Shown here piece by piece: positions 31,826 through 42,690 of a stretch of DNA of 64,000 bases. How positions within the stretch are numbered: position 1 is the first letter of the stretch; every line of letters starts with the position of its first letter. Made by a program: the position numbers and the translations under genes. Under the pieces are notes generated by a model, which saw only the letters and a list, made by a program, of their open reading frames with translations, was not told the DNA's origin and ran no database searches. Source of the DNA: Selaginella moellendorffii (Eukaryota; Streptophyta; Lycopodiopsida; Selaginellales; Selaginellaceae); NCBI RefSeq assembly GCF_000143415.4, contig NW_003314283.1, positions 382,752-446,751 on the forward strand, in the 5' to 3' direction.

Positions 31826-33057
31826 TACAATCATGTTTTTTTATAAACTATTATATACATTTTAATTAGAAACAATAACATTTTAAAAACATGACATTAA
31901 TAAGATTAATAATGTTTTTTATTATATCTTAGAGTTAATTCTGAAACTTATTCAATTTCTATCTATAACGGTTCATTAAATGTTATTAATCAATGTGGGT
32001 ATATAATACATATGGAAAACAGTATGATTAATGTAGTGCAAATGATAATACTCTTAAATATGATCACAGAGATAATGTTATAATTCATTTAAATAATTTA
32101 TTAAAAATATATCATGCAACAATATGAAGTATATGAGTAACATTTATTACAATAGTAACTGATTACTGTGCAATTGAGTATATTATTAAAACTTTCATCA
32201 ACCAAAAGCACTTAGAGAAAATCAAAATTCATAACCTTAAAGGATTTTAGAATATATATATATGACAACATGGATTAGTATTTTACCATATTATTATTTA
32301 AGAGCTTCACAATTTTAATTGTCTCCAAATAAAAAATCTCTCCATAATTGTATTTTATATTTATATGTCAGGCATAATTAAAATTGTCTAGAGGATGAGA
32401 TAAATATAAAAATTGTGAATTTAATATTCAAATAAATGGAAATATAGTTTTATATATTAATAGTGATAAAAGTTTTTGGTTTCCAAATATTTTTTGTGGT
32501 ACATTCGTTTATTTTTTATCTTTACAAAATGATTGTATCTTGGGTTTATATGAATTTAATCAAATAAACTTTTCTCAACATCCTTTCATTAAGGTAAGAT
32601 TGTCACATATCCTTGTTAGCATTTAAATTTGAAATAAAACATATATTTTGTAAATAAATATAGTATAACAAAATACACTTATTTAAATTTATCCTTTTAT
32701 AAGTGTACAAGGATTAACTAATTAAATTTTAAAATAAAGAGAATATTGATTTATTTTATTTTTATTATAAATAGAAAAAATTAACCTTCTGCCTAAATGA
32801 CACAAAATATTCTCAAACATATTAATAATTATAACTTTCTATAAGTATTGTATTATCTTTATAATCTGCAAGTAGAAAATATTTAGACAGGAAATCACAA
32901 CTATTATATTATGATATTTTATAAAAAAAAAAAAAAATTCTAGACAATACTACAAAATTGATAGATAGATAGCCGTTGCATCAGACACTAAGAGTAAAAT
33001 TAATCTCAGTATTTCTATATTTTATATTATTTTAAAGCTACCAATAGTTATTACTAA
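31680..33057. other. AT-rich tract with (TA)n microsatellite
   Basis: About 1.4 kb of very AT-rich DNA, including a (TA)n run at 31792-31822 and a poly-A at about 32924-32936. Composition resembles the lectin-like genes rather than the GC-balanced core genes. It holds a lectin-like exon relic (32399-32593). Confidence 0.75.
32399..32593 (+). pseudogene. bulb-lectin-like exon relic
   Basis: The open stretch reads KNCEFNIQINGNIVLYINSD, FWFPNIF and FLSLQNDCILGLYEF. QINGNIVLY and QNDCILGLY are near matches to the QxDxNxVxY repeats of GNA-type lectins. It ends at AAG|GTAAGA, a good splice donor. A stop lies just upstream (32396) and no start or neighbouring exon is clear. It is a third lectin-like relic, separate from the cassette pair. 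Confidence 0.55.
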
Positions 33058-33369
33058 TCAACTTATAACCACGAAGTAGCTATAATATCTAGAATATGCC
33101 GTGCGTGCTTGCGTGCTTCTGTATGTCCCACTCAGTGTTTCTGATGCTTCCTGCCAATCAGTGCCGACTTTAAGTTTCTTTTTTCTTCTAATTCGGGAGT
33201 CAACTTGAAAAAGGATGCACAGACTTGTTGACAAGTGGGCTGATATAATGCTTAGTCCACCCAATGTGACATGTATTATGAAACTTTGGTTTGTCTATAC
33301 ATATTATAGACATCAATCAAACCAAAGCAAACAAGCACTGTCAATTATTCTATTGGAGTGACTTCTTGG

Positions 33370-35369
33370 CTATTGGATGTCAATGGTGTGGTGGCAGGAT
33401 TCCTCGTCTTTGGAATGGGCTCTAAACTTGGCGGCGATTCCCAGCTGCTCCACCGTGTCCACAACATGTTTGAGCCTGGCCGTGGTTTCCAGGAGGAGGA
33501 ACACAAAGGTGGCAAGCGAGAAGTTATTGGCACTTTCCATGTTGTAGTCGAATGTGCAAGTGAGAGGCCCACTGTGGGCAATGATCCTGTCTCTCTTGTC
33601 AAACTCGAATATAGGATCCTCCATGGGGGATGATGGTGTTAGGGGTCCACTCCAGGGAATAAAATTGTCAGTGTCGATGGCTATGGGCAGCCTGTGAGCC
33701 TTGCTTTTGATGATGGTGTCGCTCAATCTGATGTTCACGAATAGGGTTGAGTGGCGCTGGATGGATCTCTGGAGCTCGAATGCGGCCTGATTAACGTCGC
33801 TAAGCAGCTGGCTTGCGGGCTTGTTTTGCTGCATCCTCTTGAGATTGTTGCCTACTTCGGTGATTACTTTGTTGATCTCTTTGCTGACGGCGTAAATCTT
33901 CTTCTCGAAGCACCGCCTCAGCTCTATTGGTGCCTGATCATCAAAAGTTCAGACACTTTGTTAGTGGTTTTCTTTTCAAAAAGTGTGCTACACGTACTTT
34001 TGACTTTGATGTGAGGCAGCCATGCAATGCCATTGCTGTGTAGGAACAATGTCTAAGAGCTGTCCCAACTTTTATGTAGTGTCCCCACGGGTATTTTATG
34101 TTGAAGTCGCCGTGTGGAGGTTCCCAAGTTGCAAAGTTTGCCTGAAAGTATTCTATTTGTCAGCTTGGCTCATCAAAATCCTTTCGATAGCAAATCTTAC
34201 AAGGGAGTCCTCGTGGCTCTTCGACGTGAAAAGAGAATTATACTTTTTGTATGTGGCATCGCTTACGTCAGTCACAAGCTTTTCTTCAGCTTTCGGATCA
34301 AAATACATCTCCACTGTTTCTGAGGAAACGTAATAGGATTAGATCTTATAACATGATTGAATAATTGTTAAGTTAGACTTGCCTTCTAGCGATTCAGCCA
34401 GTTTGGAGAAGTTTTTGGAGGTCAGTTCATGAAGCTCATCACCAGCCCAGATTGGATAAATAAATGTGGTTGTGAAAAGGGAGACAGAACAACCAACAGT
34501 TATCATGTACAATCGAGACGATGCAATCTCAACCGGATGCAGGCTGGAGTTTGTAGAGATCATGAGCAAGCTGAAAGTAAGAAGGAAAACAAGAAGTCCA
34601 TAGTCATATCGGGCCTTCATTTTGGGGACAAACCGCAGAAACGTTGCCACCACTCCTATATACACAGCAAAACTTCCATGAGAAAAGTGCTGTTCATTTT
34701 AAAATCTTCTCCAAACTTACCAACAAAAAATATGGCAATGCAAGCAACTGCTTTGTAGCCTGCTGCGCCTCCAATTTCAGCTAATTGGCTGATACCAAGT
34801 ACCAAAACTCCGGCAAAGAAAGTTCCAGTCACTCGATTGAGTCCTTTGCAGTAAGTTGCCCCTGGAAGAGAAAAACCATCAGTAATAACCCACTTCTCCA
34901 AAAGAAATTTTGTACCAGTTGTAAACTCAAAGATCACCACCACGGACATGATCGCCCAGATTCCATTGTGTCCCACAAAGTCCTCGGTGTGGATGAAAAG
35001 AGTGTATAGAGCGGTAATAATTAGCGCGAGCGCCACCTTGAATGCATGGATGATCTTCCTTCTATCGTTGGCGGCAATTGCACGGAGCTGCCCAAACGTA
35101 GAGCACACGGCACCGTATGCGTACGACACCACGTACGGAATCGCGCGCATCCAGCTGAGAATGACCCCAAACTTTTGGCTAGTGCTCCTAGCAAAGTGGT
35201 TCGTCACTGGGTCATTGTCCGTGCGTGCAAGCGTGACATCCTCGGGAAACACTCTTGAAGATCGTTCCGCTCGGGTGCTCATGCCTTGAAGTTCTTGTTG
35301 GTGACTTGGATTCGGAGGGAGTGGCGCTACAACGGCCGCGGGATGATCGTGGTCAAGTGATGGTATCAT
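33370..35369 (-). CDS. ALMT-family anion channel (aluminium-activated malate transporter-like)
   Basis: Six exons on the minus strand: 35369-34916, 34861-34721, 34655-34383, 34319-34201, 34141-33998, 33933-33370, giving 564 residues. The first half has about six membrane helices with the ALMT signatures IWAIMSVVVIFEFTTG, GLNRVTGTFFAG and RFVPKMKARYDYG. The cytosolic half has FATWEPPHGDF and YPWGHYIKVG. ALMT proteins carry malate or other anions across the plasma membrane or tonoplast; aluminium activation holds only for some members. Intron 3 (34382-34320) begins with GC, not GT. Intron 1 (54 bp) is itself open, so retention would add 18 residues. The gene looks intact. Confidence 0.93.
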
Positions 35370-36688
35370 TTTGAGAGTTGCTAGAGAGTAAGTGCACGAA
35401 ACATAAACCAGGTGGTGACGACTTTGGTGCCAGCCGGCCTTTGCATTGGCTCTGCATTCAAGAGCTGAAACAAGAGCTACTACTCATCATATTGCTCTAA
35501 CTTCGCCCTACAAACTTGGAAATTCTGAAGAGAATTGTTTGCAACTGCTAAGGTTTATAAACAGCTCGGTCTAAACCCACAAGCTCATCAAACAAGTGTT
35601 CTCCAGATGAAATACAGCTGTGAATTCTTGCGCTGCCAGGGGAACTCCAGATGGATTTGGCACGCTGCCGAAAGTTTGAGTCGTCCGGTCTTTATATTCC
35701 AAGGATGTTGACACTGGCCCCATACTGCCGCTAGATTCGTTTGTGCACCTAAAATGCGAATTCAATGGTGGATCTATGGGATTGGACCAAGACATATGGA
35801 TATACTTTCCTTGTAAAAGATTATTGTTTTCCTCATCATTAGTTAACCAGGTTATTAGATCAATAGTTTATTTAAGAGTTTTACTAGACAGCACCAGACT
35901 GTACATTATATTCCTAATGGATTTTAGTCCCATGAGCTCGGGAGATTACTGAGGCCACGAAAATGAGACATTGATTAAGGCCCATGCTTATCACTGGTCA
36001 TAATCTTTCTTAGATAGCATTACACATTGTTTATGTTTCACTTATGGAGAACATTGAGTGTTTGTCTCCATCATGGGCAGCGATGGAATCTAGCGCATCT
36101 GGATTGCAAGGAGCAGAAATTTTTGACCACATACATGGTTGTTATTTGTGGTTGCCAACTTTATTTTCGATCTTGATTTATTTTTATCTATTATCTTTTT
36201 CTAGAGAGATGCTTCAGTGACCAGTACTTTACAGTACTCACCGGACGGTACTTCTGTCTCGCATGCAGGAACGAAAAATTATCCACGAATATGCTACAGT
36301 TTTAATGGCTGAAGCTAGCATTGCCTGCCACTTTGATTTCTTTTGCAAAATTTAAAGCAATGGCTGCGTTCCACTAGTGCATGCTTTAGGGCATGACGAA
36401 GTGGAAAGATGGTACCGCACGGGGTGAAAAGTGCTGCACTTCTCTTTTCACTGTCAAAGGTTTCAAAGATCTGTAATCTTGAAGTGGCAAGGAATTCTAA
36501 CCAGACAAGTGGCTTACCTCTCAGGTAAGCTGAACTCAAAATACTCGAATTTATAGTTATAAAAGAATTACTTTGGTTTAAGTCAAATTCATTTTTAATT
36601 AAAATATGTAAAAGAAAATACCTTTTTAATTATTAATACCTCAATTGGTTGTTTGATCTTATCAGGACTTATCAAGTTTACTATTTCA
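35370..36688. other. intergenic, no gene recognised
   Basis: About 1.3 kb between the divergent ALMT and PPR genes. Short open frames show no known motif or consistent splicing. It presumably holds both promoters. Confidence 0.5.
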
Positions 36689-38761
36689 ATGGAACTGGTA
36701 GCGGCTAGCAGCGAAGTTCCACTCCAGCTAGGGATGGAGAACCTAGAGAATCAATGTGTGGGAATTTCCCGGTACGTGAGCTTGATAAAGCACTGTGCGC
36801 AATCCAAATCCCTAGCAGAAGGCAAGTGCATCCATCAACAAGTGAGAACATTGGATCTTGAGGGAAACTTGTCCATTGGCAGCAGTCTTTTGAAAATGTA
36901 TCTTCAGTGTGGGAGTTTGGATGGTGCTCGAGTAGCATTTACCAGGATGGATCTAACTGAACCAGAGAGCTGGAATGCGGCAATCGCAGCTTTTGCCCAA
37001 GAGGGGCATTACTCAGAAGCTATGAAAGTCTTTGAGAGAATGAAGGAGCTGGGATCTGTGGCTCCAAACAGCATCACCATCGTTACTGTTCTCAATGTTC
37101 TCAAGCTTCTTCCTCTGGATTTTAAGTCGCTGGCCATTGCCCGGGAGATCCACACGACAATCCTTGCGAAAAAGAAGGAGATGGATGCTTGTGTGGCGAC
37201 TTCGCTCATGAGCTTGTACGGGAGATTTGGCTGTTTGCCGGAGGCCGAGTCAATCTTCCAGAGTTTGGGTTTTAAAGATCGTGTCTCTTGGAGCGTGATG
37301 ATCTCAGCATATGCTCATAATGGTCGCAAGGATTTGGCGCTGGGATTCTTCCGAGAGATGCAGTTTGAGGGGATGAAGCCAAACCAGATTGTTTTCGTGA
37401 ATGTTCTCAATGCTTTGGGTTCTCCAGGGGATCTTCTAGATGGCGAGAGGATTCACTCGTTGGTGATTCAAGCGGGAATGCAAAACAAGGTGATCCTTGC
37501 CACAGCGCTGATCACCATGTATGGAAGATGTGGATCTCCAGCAGCATCAATCCGTGTGTTCAGAAGAACAAATCCCAAAGACTTGATCTTGTGGAACTCC
37601 ATGATCGGGGCCTATGCTCACAACGGGGAGTTTGAGAAATCCATGAGAATCTTCCACCAGCTTCTCAAAGCTGCTCCAAACCGGGTCACCTTTCTCACAC
37701 TCCTGGGAGGACTTGGCACGTCCAACGAAAACGCCCGCCATGCAAAGGTGGTGGAGCGCGAGATTACGTCCCGCGGGCTGGGTACGGACGCCGTGGTGGC
37801 AACCGCGCTGGTGAGCGCGTACGGCAAGTGTGGCCACGCCGGTGAGGCGCGCAGAATATTCGACGGCATCGAGCCCAGGAATGTGGTCTCCTGGAACTCC
37901 ATGATCTCGGCCTACGCCCACAGCCATCGGCATGAGCTCGCGCTAGATCTCTACCATCGGATGCTCCACGAGGGCGTGAATCCAACGGTGGTCACGTTCG
38001 TGGCGGCGCTGGGCGCTTGCTCGGAGCTTGCCGACGTGGCGGAGGGCGGGAAGATTATCTCCTGCGTGACCGATTCCGGGTTCGAGCTCGACCACGTCCT
38101 CGGTACGGCTGTGGTGGACATGTACGGCAAGTGTGGAAACTTACGTCGAGCTCGCGAGATCTTCGATGGGATGAAGAAGAAAGACGTGGTTGTGTGGAGC
38201 GCTCTCGCGGCCGCTTACTCCCACCACGGGACCGATCGATCGCAGCTCCACACTGCTCTCAAAGTCTTCCACTGGATGCAGCAAGAGGGCGTTCGTCCTG
38301 GCAGCGTAGCGTTTCTCGGAGTTCTCTCGGCGTGTAGAAACGCCGGGCTTGTGGATCAAGGCTGCGCGTACTTCTCGTCGATCACTTCCGACCATGGACT
38401 GGAAGTTACCAGCGAGCAGCTTGGGTGTGTGGTGGATCTTCTGGGACGAGCTGGATGGCTGGCGGAGGCGGAGGCGTTGGCGGCGAGGATGGCTGGGGGA
38501 GGAGATAGCTGCGCTTGGATGATGCTGCTGGGAGCGTGCAGGGATGGCCGGGATGTGGAGAGAGCGAAACGGGCAGCCGAGAGAGTTTTGGAGCGGGATC
38601 CGAAGAATGCAATGGCTTACGTGATGTTGTCACAGGTGTATGCTGCCGAGGGGAGGATGGACGATGCCAGGAGCGTGAGAAGAATGATGGAGGAGAGGGG
38701 GATTCATATTAGCAGGAGCAAAACGGAGGAGTTTACCTCGCTACAGGCTTTCTTCCAGTAA
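36689..38761 (+). CDS. PLS-type pentatricopeptide repeat protein
   Basis: A single exon of 690 codons from the first ATG (MELVAASSE); the upstream open codons lack an ATG. It consists of tandem PPR motifs, with recurrent WNAAIAAFAQEGHYSEAM, VSWSVMISAYAHNGR and NVVSWNSMISAYAH, each about 31-36 residues. It ends in E-type repeats (RDPKNAMAYVMLSQVYAAEGR) without a DYW deaminase domain. PLS proteins bind organelle RNA in a sequence-specific way, often in editing or processing. No clear transit peptide is seen at this start. Its last 29 bases overlap the 3' coding end of the gene on the other strand. Confidence 0.92.
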   Translation: MELVAASSEVPLQLGMENLENQCVGISRYVSLIKHCAQSKSLAEGKCIHQQVRTLDLEGNLSIGSSLLKMYLQCGSLDGARVAFTRMDLTEPESWNAAIAAFAQEGHYSEAMKVFERMKELGSVAPNSITIVTVLNVLKLLPLDFKSLAIAREIHTTILAKKKEMDACVATSLMSLYGRFGCLPEAESIFQSLGFKDRVSWSVMISAYAHNGRKDLALGFFREMQFEGMKPNQIVFVNVLNALGSPGDLLDGERIHSLVIQAGMQNKVILATALITMYGRCGSPAASIRVFRRTNPKDLILWNSMIGAYAHNGEFEKSMRIFHQLLKAAPNRVTFLTLLGGLGTSNENARHAKVVEREITSRGLGTDAVVATALVSAYGKCGHAGEARRIFDGIEPRNVVSWNSMISAYAHSHRHELALDLYHRMLHEGVNPTVVTFVAALGACSELADVAEGGKIISCVTDSGFELDHVLGTAVVDMYGKCGNLRRAREIFDGMKKKDVVVWSALAAAYSHHGTDRSQLHTALKVFHWMQQEGVRPGSVAFLGVLSACRNAGLVDQGCAYFSSITSDHGLEVTSEQLGCVVDLLGRAGWLAEAEALAARMAGGGDSCAWMMLLGACRDGRDVERAKRAAERVLERDPKNAMAYVMLSQVYAAEGRMDDARSVRRMMEERGIHISRSKTEEFTSLQAFFQ

Positions 38762-40255
38762 TGACTGCGAATTTGATAAGACCGCTTTTGTAGCCTTGTA
38801 TCATGTAAGTCATTGCAAAGGCTCCTCGGATTGTTGTCCAGCCTGAAAGCTTTTGTTAGGCATGAAAGCTTGGAAACGAGAAGTTTACACAACCTGATCT
38901 TAGAAGGCCGAAAAGCGCTTTCGGGTTGAGTGCTGAAGCGATCACTGCCGGCCAGAATGGACTCACATACACGGACCAATCCTCGGCTCTAACATCCTGT
39001 GAAAAGCGTCAGTCTTTGGTGCTTACAAAGGAGCATTAAATTCACCTCCAGCTGCAGTTCTTTTGCAAGCTCCACATAGTCGAAAGCCGAGCACCACGCT
39101 GGTAAGTAGTACGCGCTGCAAATCTTGTCCAAGAGCTCCTGAGCGTGTTATAACGGGATGAAACAAAAAGAACATACAGAACGACACAAGAACCTGCTCT
39201 TCTTTTCGGAGGGACGACTCTTCGGGAGAAAGATCTCTGTGGCACCATGTAACAATTAGCAGACGACCACCAGGAGCAGCCACTCTCACCAATTCTTGCA
39301 TGAACTAAGGAACGCTACTGTCAGCATCTGAGGAGCTTCCAGTACCAAATGGAGCTTACTTTCCGCTTGTCTGGCATATGCTCCCCGCTCTCCATCGACC
39401 ACACGAGATCAAATTCGTTGTCTGGAAACGGCTGGTTCAAAGCATCCGCGACTTGAAACGACACCTGAAATCCAGAGAAGAAAACACTCAAGTCAGTTCA
39501 CTATATTTCATACAAGCCAACGAAACCTTTTCCCCAAGTCCTGCTTCGGCTGTGATATTGTTTGCTCTTTGAGCTTGCACGGGACTAAGCGTGATCCCTC
39601 TGACCATTGCCGAATACTTCCTGGACAAATGTCGAGCACTGCCTCCAATCCCACAACCAACGTCCACAATTTTCTTCGGTTTCTCTTCGTCAGCTACCAA
39701 GAAATAGGAAAAAACAAAAGCAAAGACTCAAAAGAAAGAAAGAAAAGACTCGGGCGATCAAGATCCAGGAACAAACATAACATCCAGCAACGAACACAAC
39801 AAGTTAAAATCACATAACCACAGGTAGTCCAAGAAAAAAAACAAAAACATAGAACACACACACACACACACACTCACAAATGCTCAAGCGTGAAAGCTCT
39901 TACCTGGAATGCCGGCCCACGCCAAGGCCTCCTCGATCATTCTCACCTGTGCCGCCCTGTGATCGCCTTTGAGCGGCTTCCCGGGATCGTAGAATCCGTG
40001 GTGCATATGCTCGCCCCACACATCCTCCCACACACTAGACGAGGAATCGTAGAACCTGGCAATGCCGCGATTGAGCTCCTCCGGCACTGGCGGCCCCTTG
40101 CTCGTGACCGCCGTCATTGCCGCTCCCGTGGAATCAGATCCAGCGGCCGAAATCTTGTGCTGCGACAGCGGCATCGATCGAAATCCCCACAGCCATGGCG
40201 TTGGCCGGCTAGAGCAGGAATGCGCGGTCGCGGCCCCAGGGCAAGAGGAAGCCAT
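38733..40255 (-). CDS. VTE4: gamma-tocopherol methyltransferase
   Basis: Seven exons on the minus strand: 40255-39904, 39693-39527, 39464-39360, 39304-39194, 39138-39046, 38996-38894, 38842-38733, giving 346 residues. The N-terminus (~50 residues, Ser/Ala/Pro-rich) fits a plastid transit peptide. The SAM-binding motif is VDVGCGIGGSARHL. Further hallmarks are NRGIARFYDSSSSVWEDVWG, HMHHGFYD, WSMESGEHMPDK and VTWCHRDL. The enzyme methylates gamma- to alpha-tocopherol in plastids, the last step of vitamin E synthesis. The stop codon lies inside the convergent PPR coding sequence. All introns are GT-AG. Confidence 0.93.
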
Positions 40256-40430
40256 AGCTGTGACGTCCCCCCAAAATCACTTATAAAGAGAGGATAAAAG
40301 TTAACCCGTGAGCAAAGATCCATGGTCACGAGAAACCCGGAAGCCCTAGATGCGATAGAAGATTCTTCCAGTTTAAATTTTAGGGCTCGTTCAACTCTAG
40401 ATGCGAGAGAAGATTCTTCCGGTTTGAATT

Positions 40431-42488
40431 TTAGGGCTTCTCGCAGTAGACGTTCCTGAGCAAGACGTAGGTCGCGGCGCCTTTGCGGTCCAGATCGAGC
40501 GCGCACTGCGCGGCCCGGGCGGCCGCATCGACGTTCTTGTGGTTGTTGCAAGCGCCCATGAAGCAGATCCAGTCCTTGGCGATGGGCTCAAAGGGCATTT
40601 GGAGGATGAGATCCTCGGCGGCCCACAAATGCCCCGCGCGGCCCAGCGTGTCGATCACGCACCCGAATTGCTGCTTGGAGGCGCTCAATCCGTGGTCGAA
40701 GATCATCGAGTAGAAGAAGGAGTGGGCGATCTTGACGTTGCCTTTGTGGATGCAGCTGAGGAGAACGCAGGTGAATGCGGCCTCGTCCGGAGAGAAGCCC
40801 TCGATTCTCATCTGCCCAAACAGCTCCCAAGCAAATCGCGGCAAACCACAATTGGAGTACATCGCGAGCATCACAACCCACGAAGCCACACTCTGCTCTG
40901 GGCTCGAATTGAAAAGAAATTTTGCTCGGAGAATCTGGCCGTTCTGAGCGAGCGCCGAGAGCATCGAGTTCCAGGACACAACGTCCCGTGACGGCATGGA
41001 GTAAAATATTCTCTTCGATTCTAAAAGATGCCCGTTTTGGGCATATGCTGCGAGCCTAGCGGTCCACGAGATCTGGTTCTTCTCGGGCATCTTTTCAAAT
41101 ATTCCTTCCGCATCTATAAGCTTGTCGCTAAGAGCGTACGCCGAAAGCATTGAGTTCCACGAGACGCGATCGTGAAAGGGCATTGTGTCGAATATAAACT
41201 TAGATTCTTCCAGATACCCGTTTTGGGCATATGATGCGAGCATCGCGTTCCAAGAGACAAGGTTGCGGCAGGGCATATCATCAAATATCTGTTTAGACTT
41301 GGAAAGATTATGGTTCTGAGAATATGCCGAGAGCATCGCGGTCCAAGATACCACGTCCCTCTCTGGCATCCGGTCAAAGAGAGCTTTAGATTCCTCCAGA
41401 TGCCCTCGCTTGGCATGCGCTGTAAGCTTTGCATTCCATGACACGAGATTCCTACACGGCATTTTCACAAACAATGATTTGACCTCATTAAGATTCCCAG
41501 TTTGCGCAGTTGAAAAGAGAATTGTATTCCAGGAGATCAAATCCCTCTCAGGCATAGAATCAAACAGAATCTTCGTTTGATCCACTTGCCCCATTTGAGC
41601 GTGTGCTGCGATGATAGAATTCCACGAAGAAAGGCTTCGCTCGGGCATGGTGTCGAATATTCGCCTTGCTTCGTTTAGATCCCCGTCTTGGGAGAAAGCC
41701 GTTAACATCACATTGAGAGAAAGAACGTTGTGCCCGGGCATGGAATCAAACACGCGCCTGGCCTCGTCCAAATGCCGCGTTTGGGCAAATACGCAAAGCA
41801 AGGTGTTCCATGTTATAAAATTTGGCTGGGGCATCTTCACGAACGTGGAGAGGGCATCCTGGAGATTCCCCGCCTTGGCTATAGCGGCGATCAGGGTGTT
41901 CCAGGAGACCTCGTTTCTCTCCGCCATGGCTTCGAAGATCGAGCGCGCGGCGGCTAGGTTGCCATTGTAGGCGTAGGCGGCGAGCATGAGATTCCAGGGG
42001 AAGATGTCCTTGGTGGGGATGGAATCGAAGACGGCGCGCGCGGATTCTGGATCGCCGCAGTTGCCATACATCTCGACGAGCAGGTTGGAGAGGTAGAGGC
42101 TGCGCTCCGGCGATTGGCGCTGGTGCTGGGCGATGAGCGCGTGGATGCGCGGCGCGACCGCGCTGCTGCGGCAGGATTTCGCGATCAAGCAGCATTCTTT
42201 GAGGTCCATGGGATTTCCATCAAGAAGGTCGGTCAGGGTTTTGGGGGCGCGTCTATCTTGATCGCGATGCGATCGATCAATGGGGCAGGCATCTAGATCG
42301 AATGCCGTCTTTCTCGATCGATCGGGTGAAATTTCACTACCAGGTGATGGATGAGTCGCAAGAACAGGTGTAGAGATCTTGGGATTGAGACGAGTCACTG
42401 GGGAATAAGAGATTACTTCGCGAGATGGGGCTTTGCGAGAATTTCCATTTCCAGGAGAGATGATCCAGCCGAGAGAATCGTCCAGCAT
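40431..42488 (-). CDS. PLS-type pentatricopeptide repeat protein (second)
   Basis: A single exon of 685 codons. About 18 PPR motifs in the short S-type style alternate DVVSWNSMLSALAQNG- and NLVSWNAMLASYAQNG-like units. The last ~100 residues are E-like (KDWICFMGACNNHKNVDAA) and stop short of a DYW domain. The first ~95 residues before the repeats could be a targeting region; another ATG occurs near residue 93 (MDLKECC). The stop lies 175 bp upstream of the VTE4 start on the same strand. It is divergent from LKR/SDH. Confidence 0.92.
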   Translation of the reverse strand: MLDDSLGWIISPGNGNSRKAPSREVISYSPVTRLNPKISTPVLATHPSPGSEISPDRSRKTAFDLDACPIDRSHRDQDRRAPKTLTDLLDGNPMDLKECCLIAKSCRSSAVAPRIHALIAQHQRQSPERSLYLSNLLVEMYGNCGDPESARAVFDSIPTKDIFPWNLMLAAYAYNGNLAAARSIFEAMAERNEVSWNTLIAAIAKAGNLQDALSTFVKMPQPNFITWNTLLCVFAQTRHLDEARRVFDSMPGHNVLSLNVMLTAFSQDGDLNEARRIFDTMPERSLSSWNSIIAAHAQMGQVDQTKILFDSMPERDLISWNTILFSTAQTGNLNEVKSLFVKMPCRNLVSWNAKLTAHAKRGHLEESKALFDRMPERDVVSWTAMLSAYSQNHNLSKSKQIFDDMPCRNLVSWNAMLASYAQNGYLEESKFIFDTMPFHDRVSWNSMLSAYALSDKLIDAEGIFEKMPEKNQISWTARLAAYAQNGHLLESKRIFYSMPSRDVVSWNSMLSALAQNGQILRAKFLFNSSPEQSVASWVVMLAMYSNCGLPRFAWELFGQMRIEGFSPDEAAFTCVLLSCIHKGNVKIAHSFFYSMIFDHGLSASKQQFGCVIDTLGRAGHLWAAEDLILQMPFEPIAKDWICFMGACNNHKNVDAAARAAQCALDLDRKGAATYVLLRNVYCEKP

Positions 42489-42690
42489 TTATGGAAGTTC
42501 TTCAATAGGGGACGTAACCACGAAAAGGACCGGGGAATATCCTTTTGGCGGATCAAAGCTACACATCACTAGGCATGTTTCACGACTCATCAGCACAGAG
42601 AGCGTGATCGAGATTTTAAAGACGCGACTGCCAAGAAGGGATTGAGCTGCCTAGTTGCCACTACTAGGTGTTCTTCCGGGGTTGGCGATC
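42489..42690. promoter_or_regulatory. bidirectional promoter between PPR and LKR/SDH
   Basis: Only 202 bp separate the two head-to-head ATGs, so both 5' leaders and promoters must share this stretch or overlap coding sequence. No TATA box is evident on either strand at a usual spacing. Confidence 0.6.

Noticed and set aside
35571-36539. Small ORFs between ALMT and PPR genes
   Set aside because: Under 75 codons, no motif, no splice context.
36653-36688. Upstream start for the first PPR gene
   Set aside because: The codon there is TTG; the first ATG in frame is 36689.
42655-42690. Upstream start for LKR/SDH
   Set aside because: The codon there is TTG; the ATG at 42691 gives the expected N-terminus.
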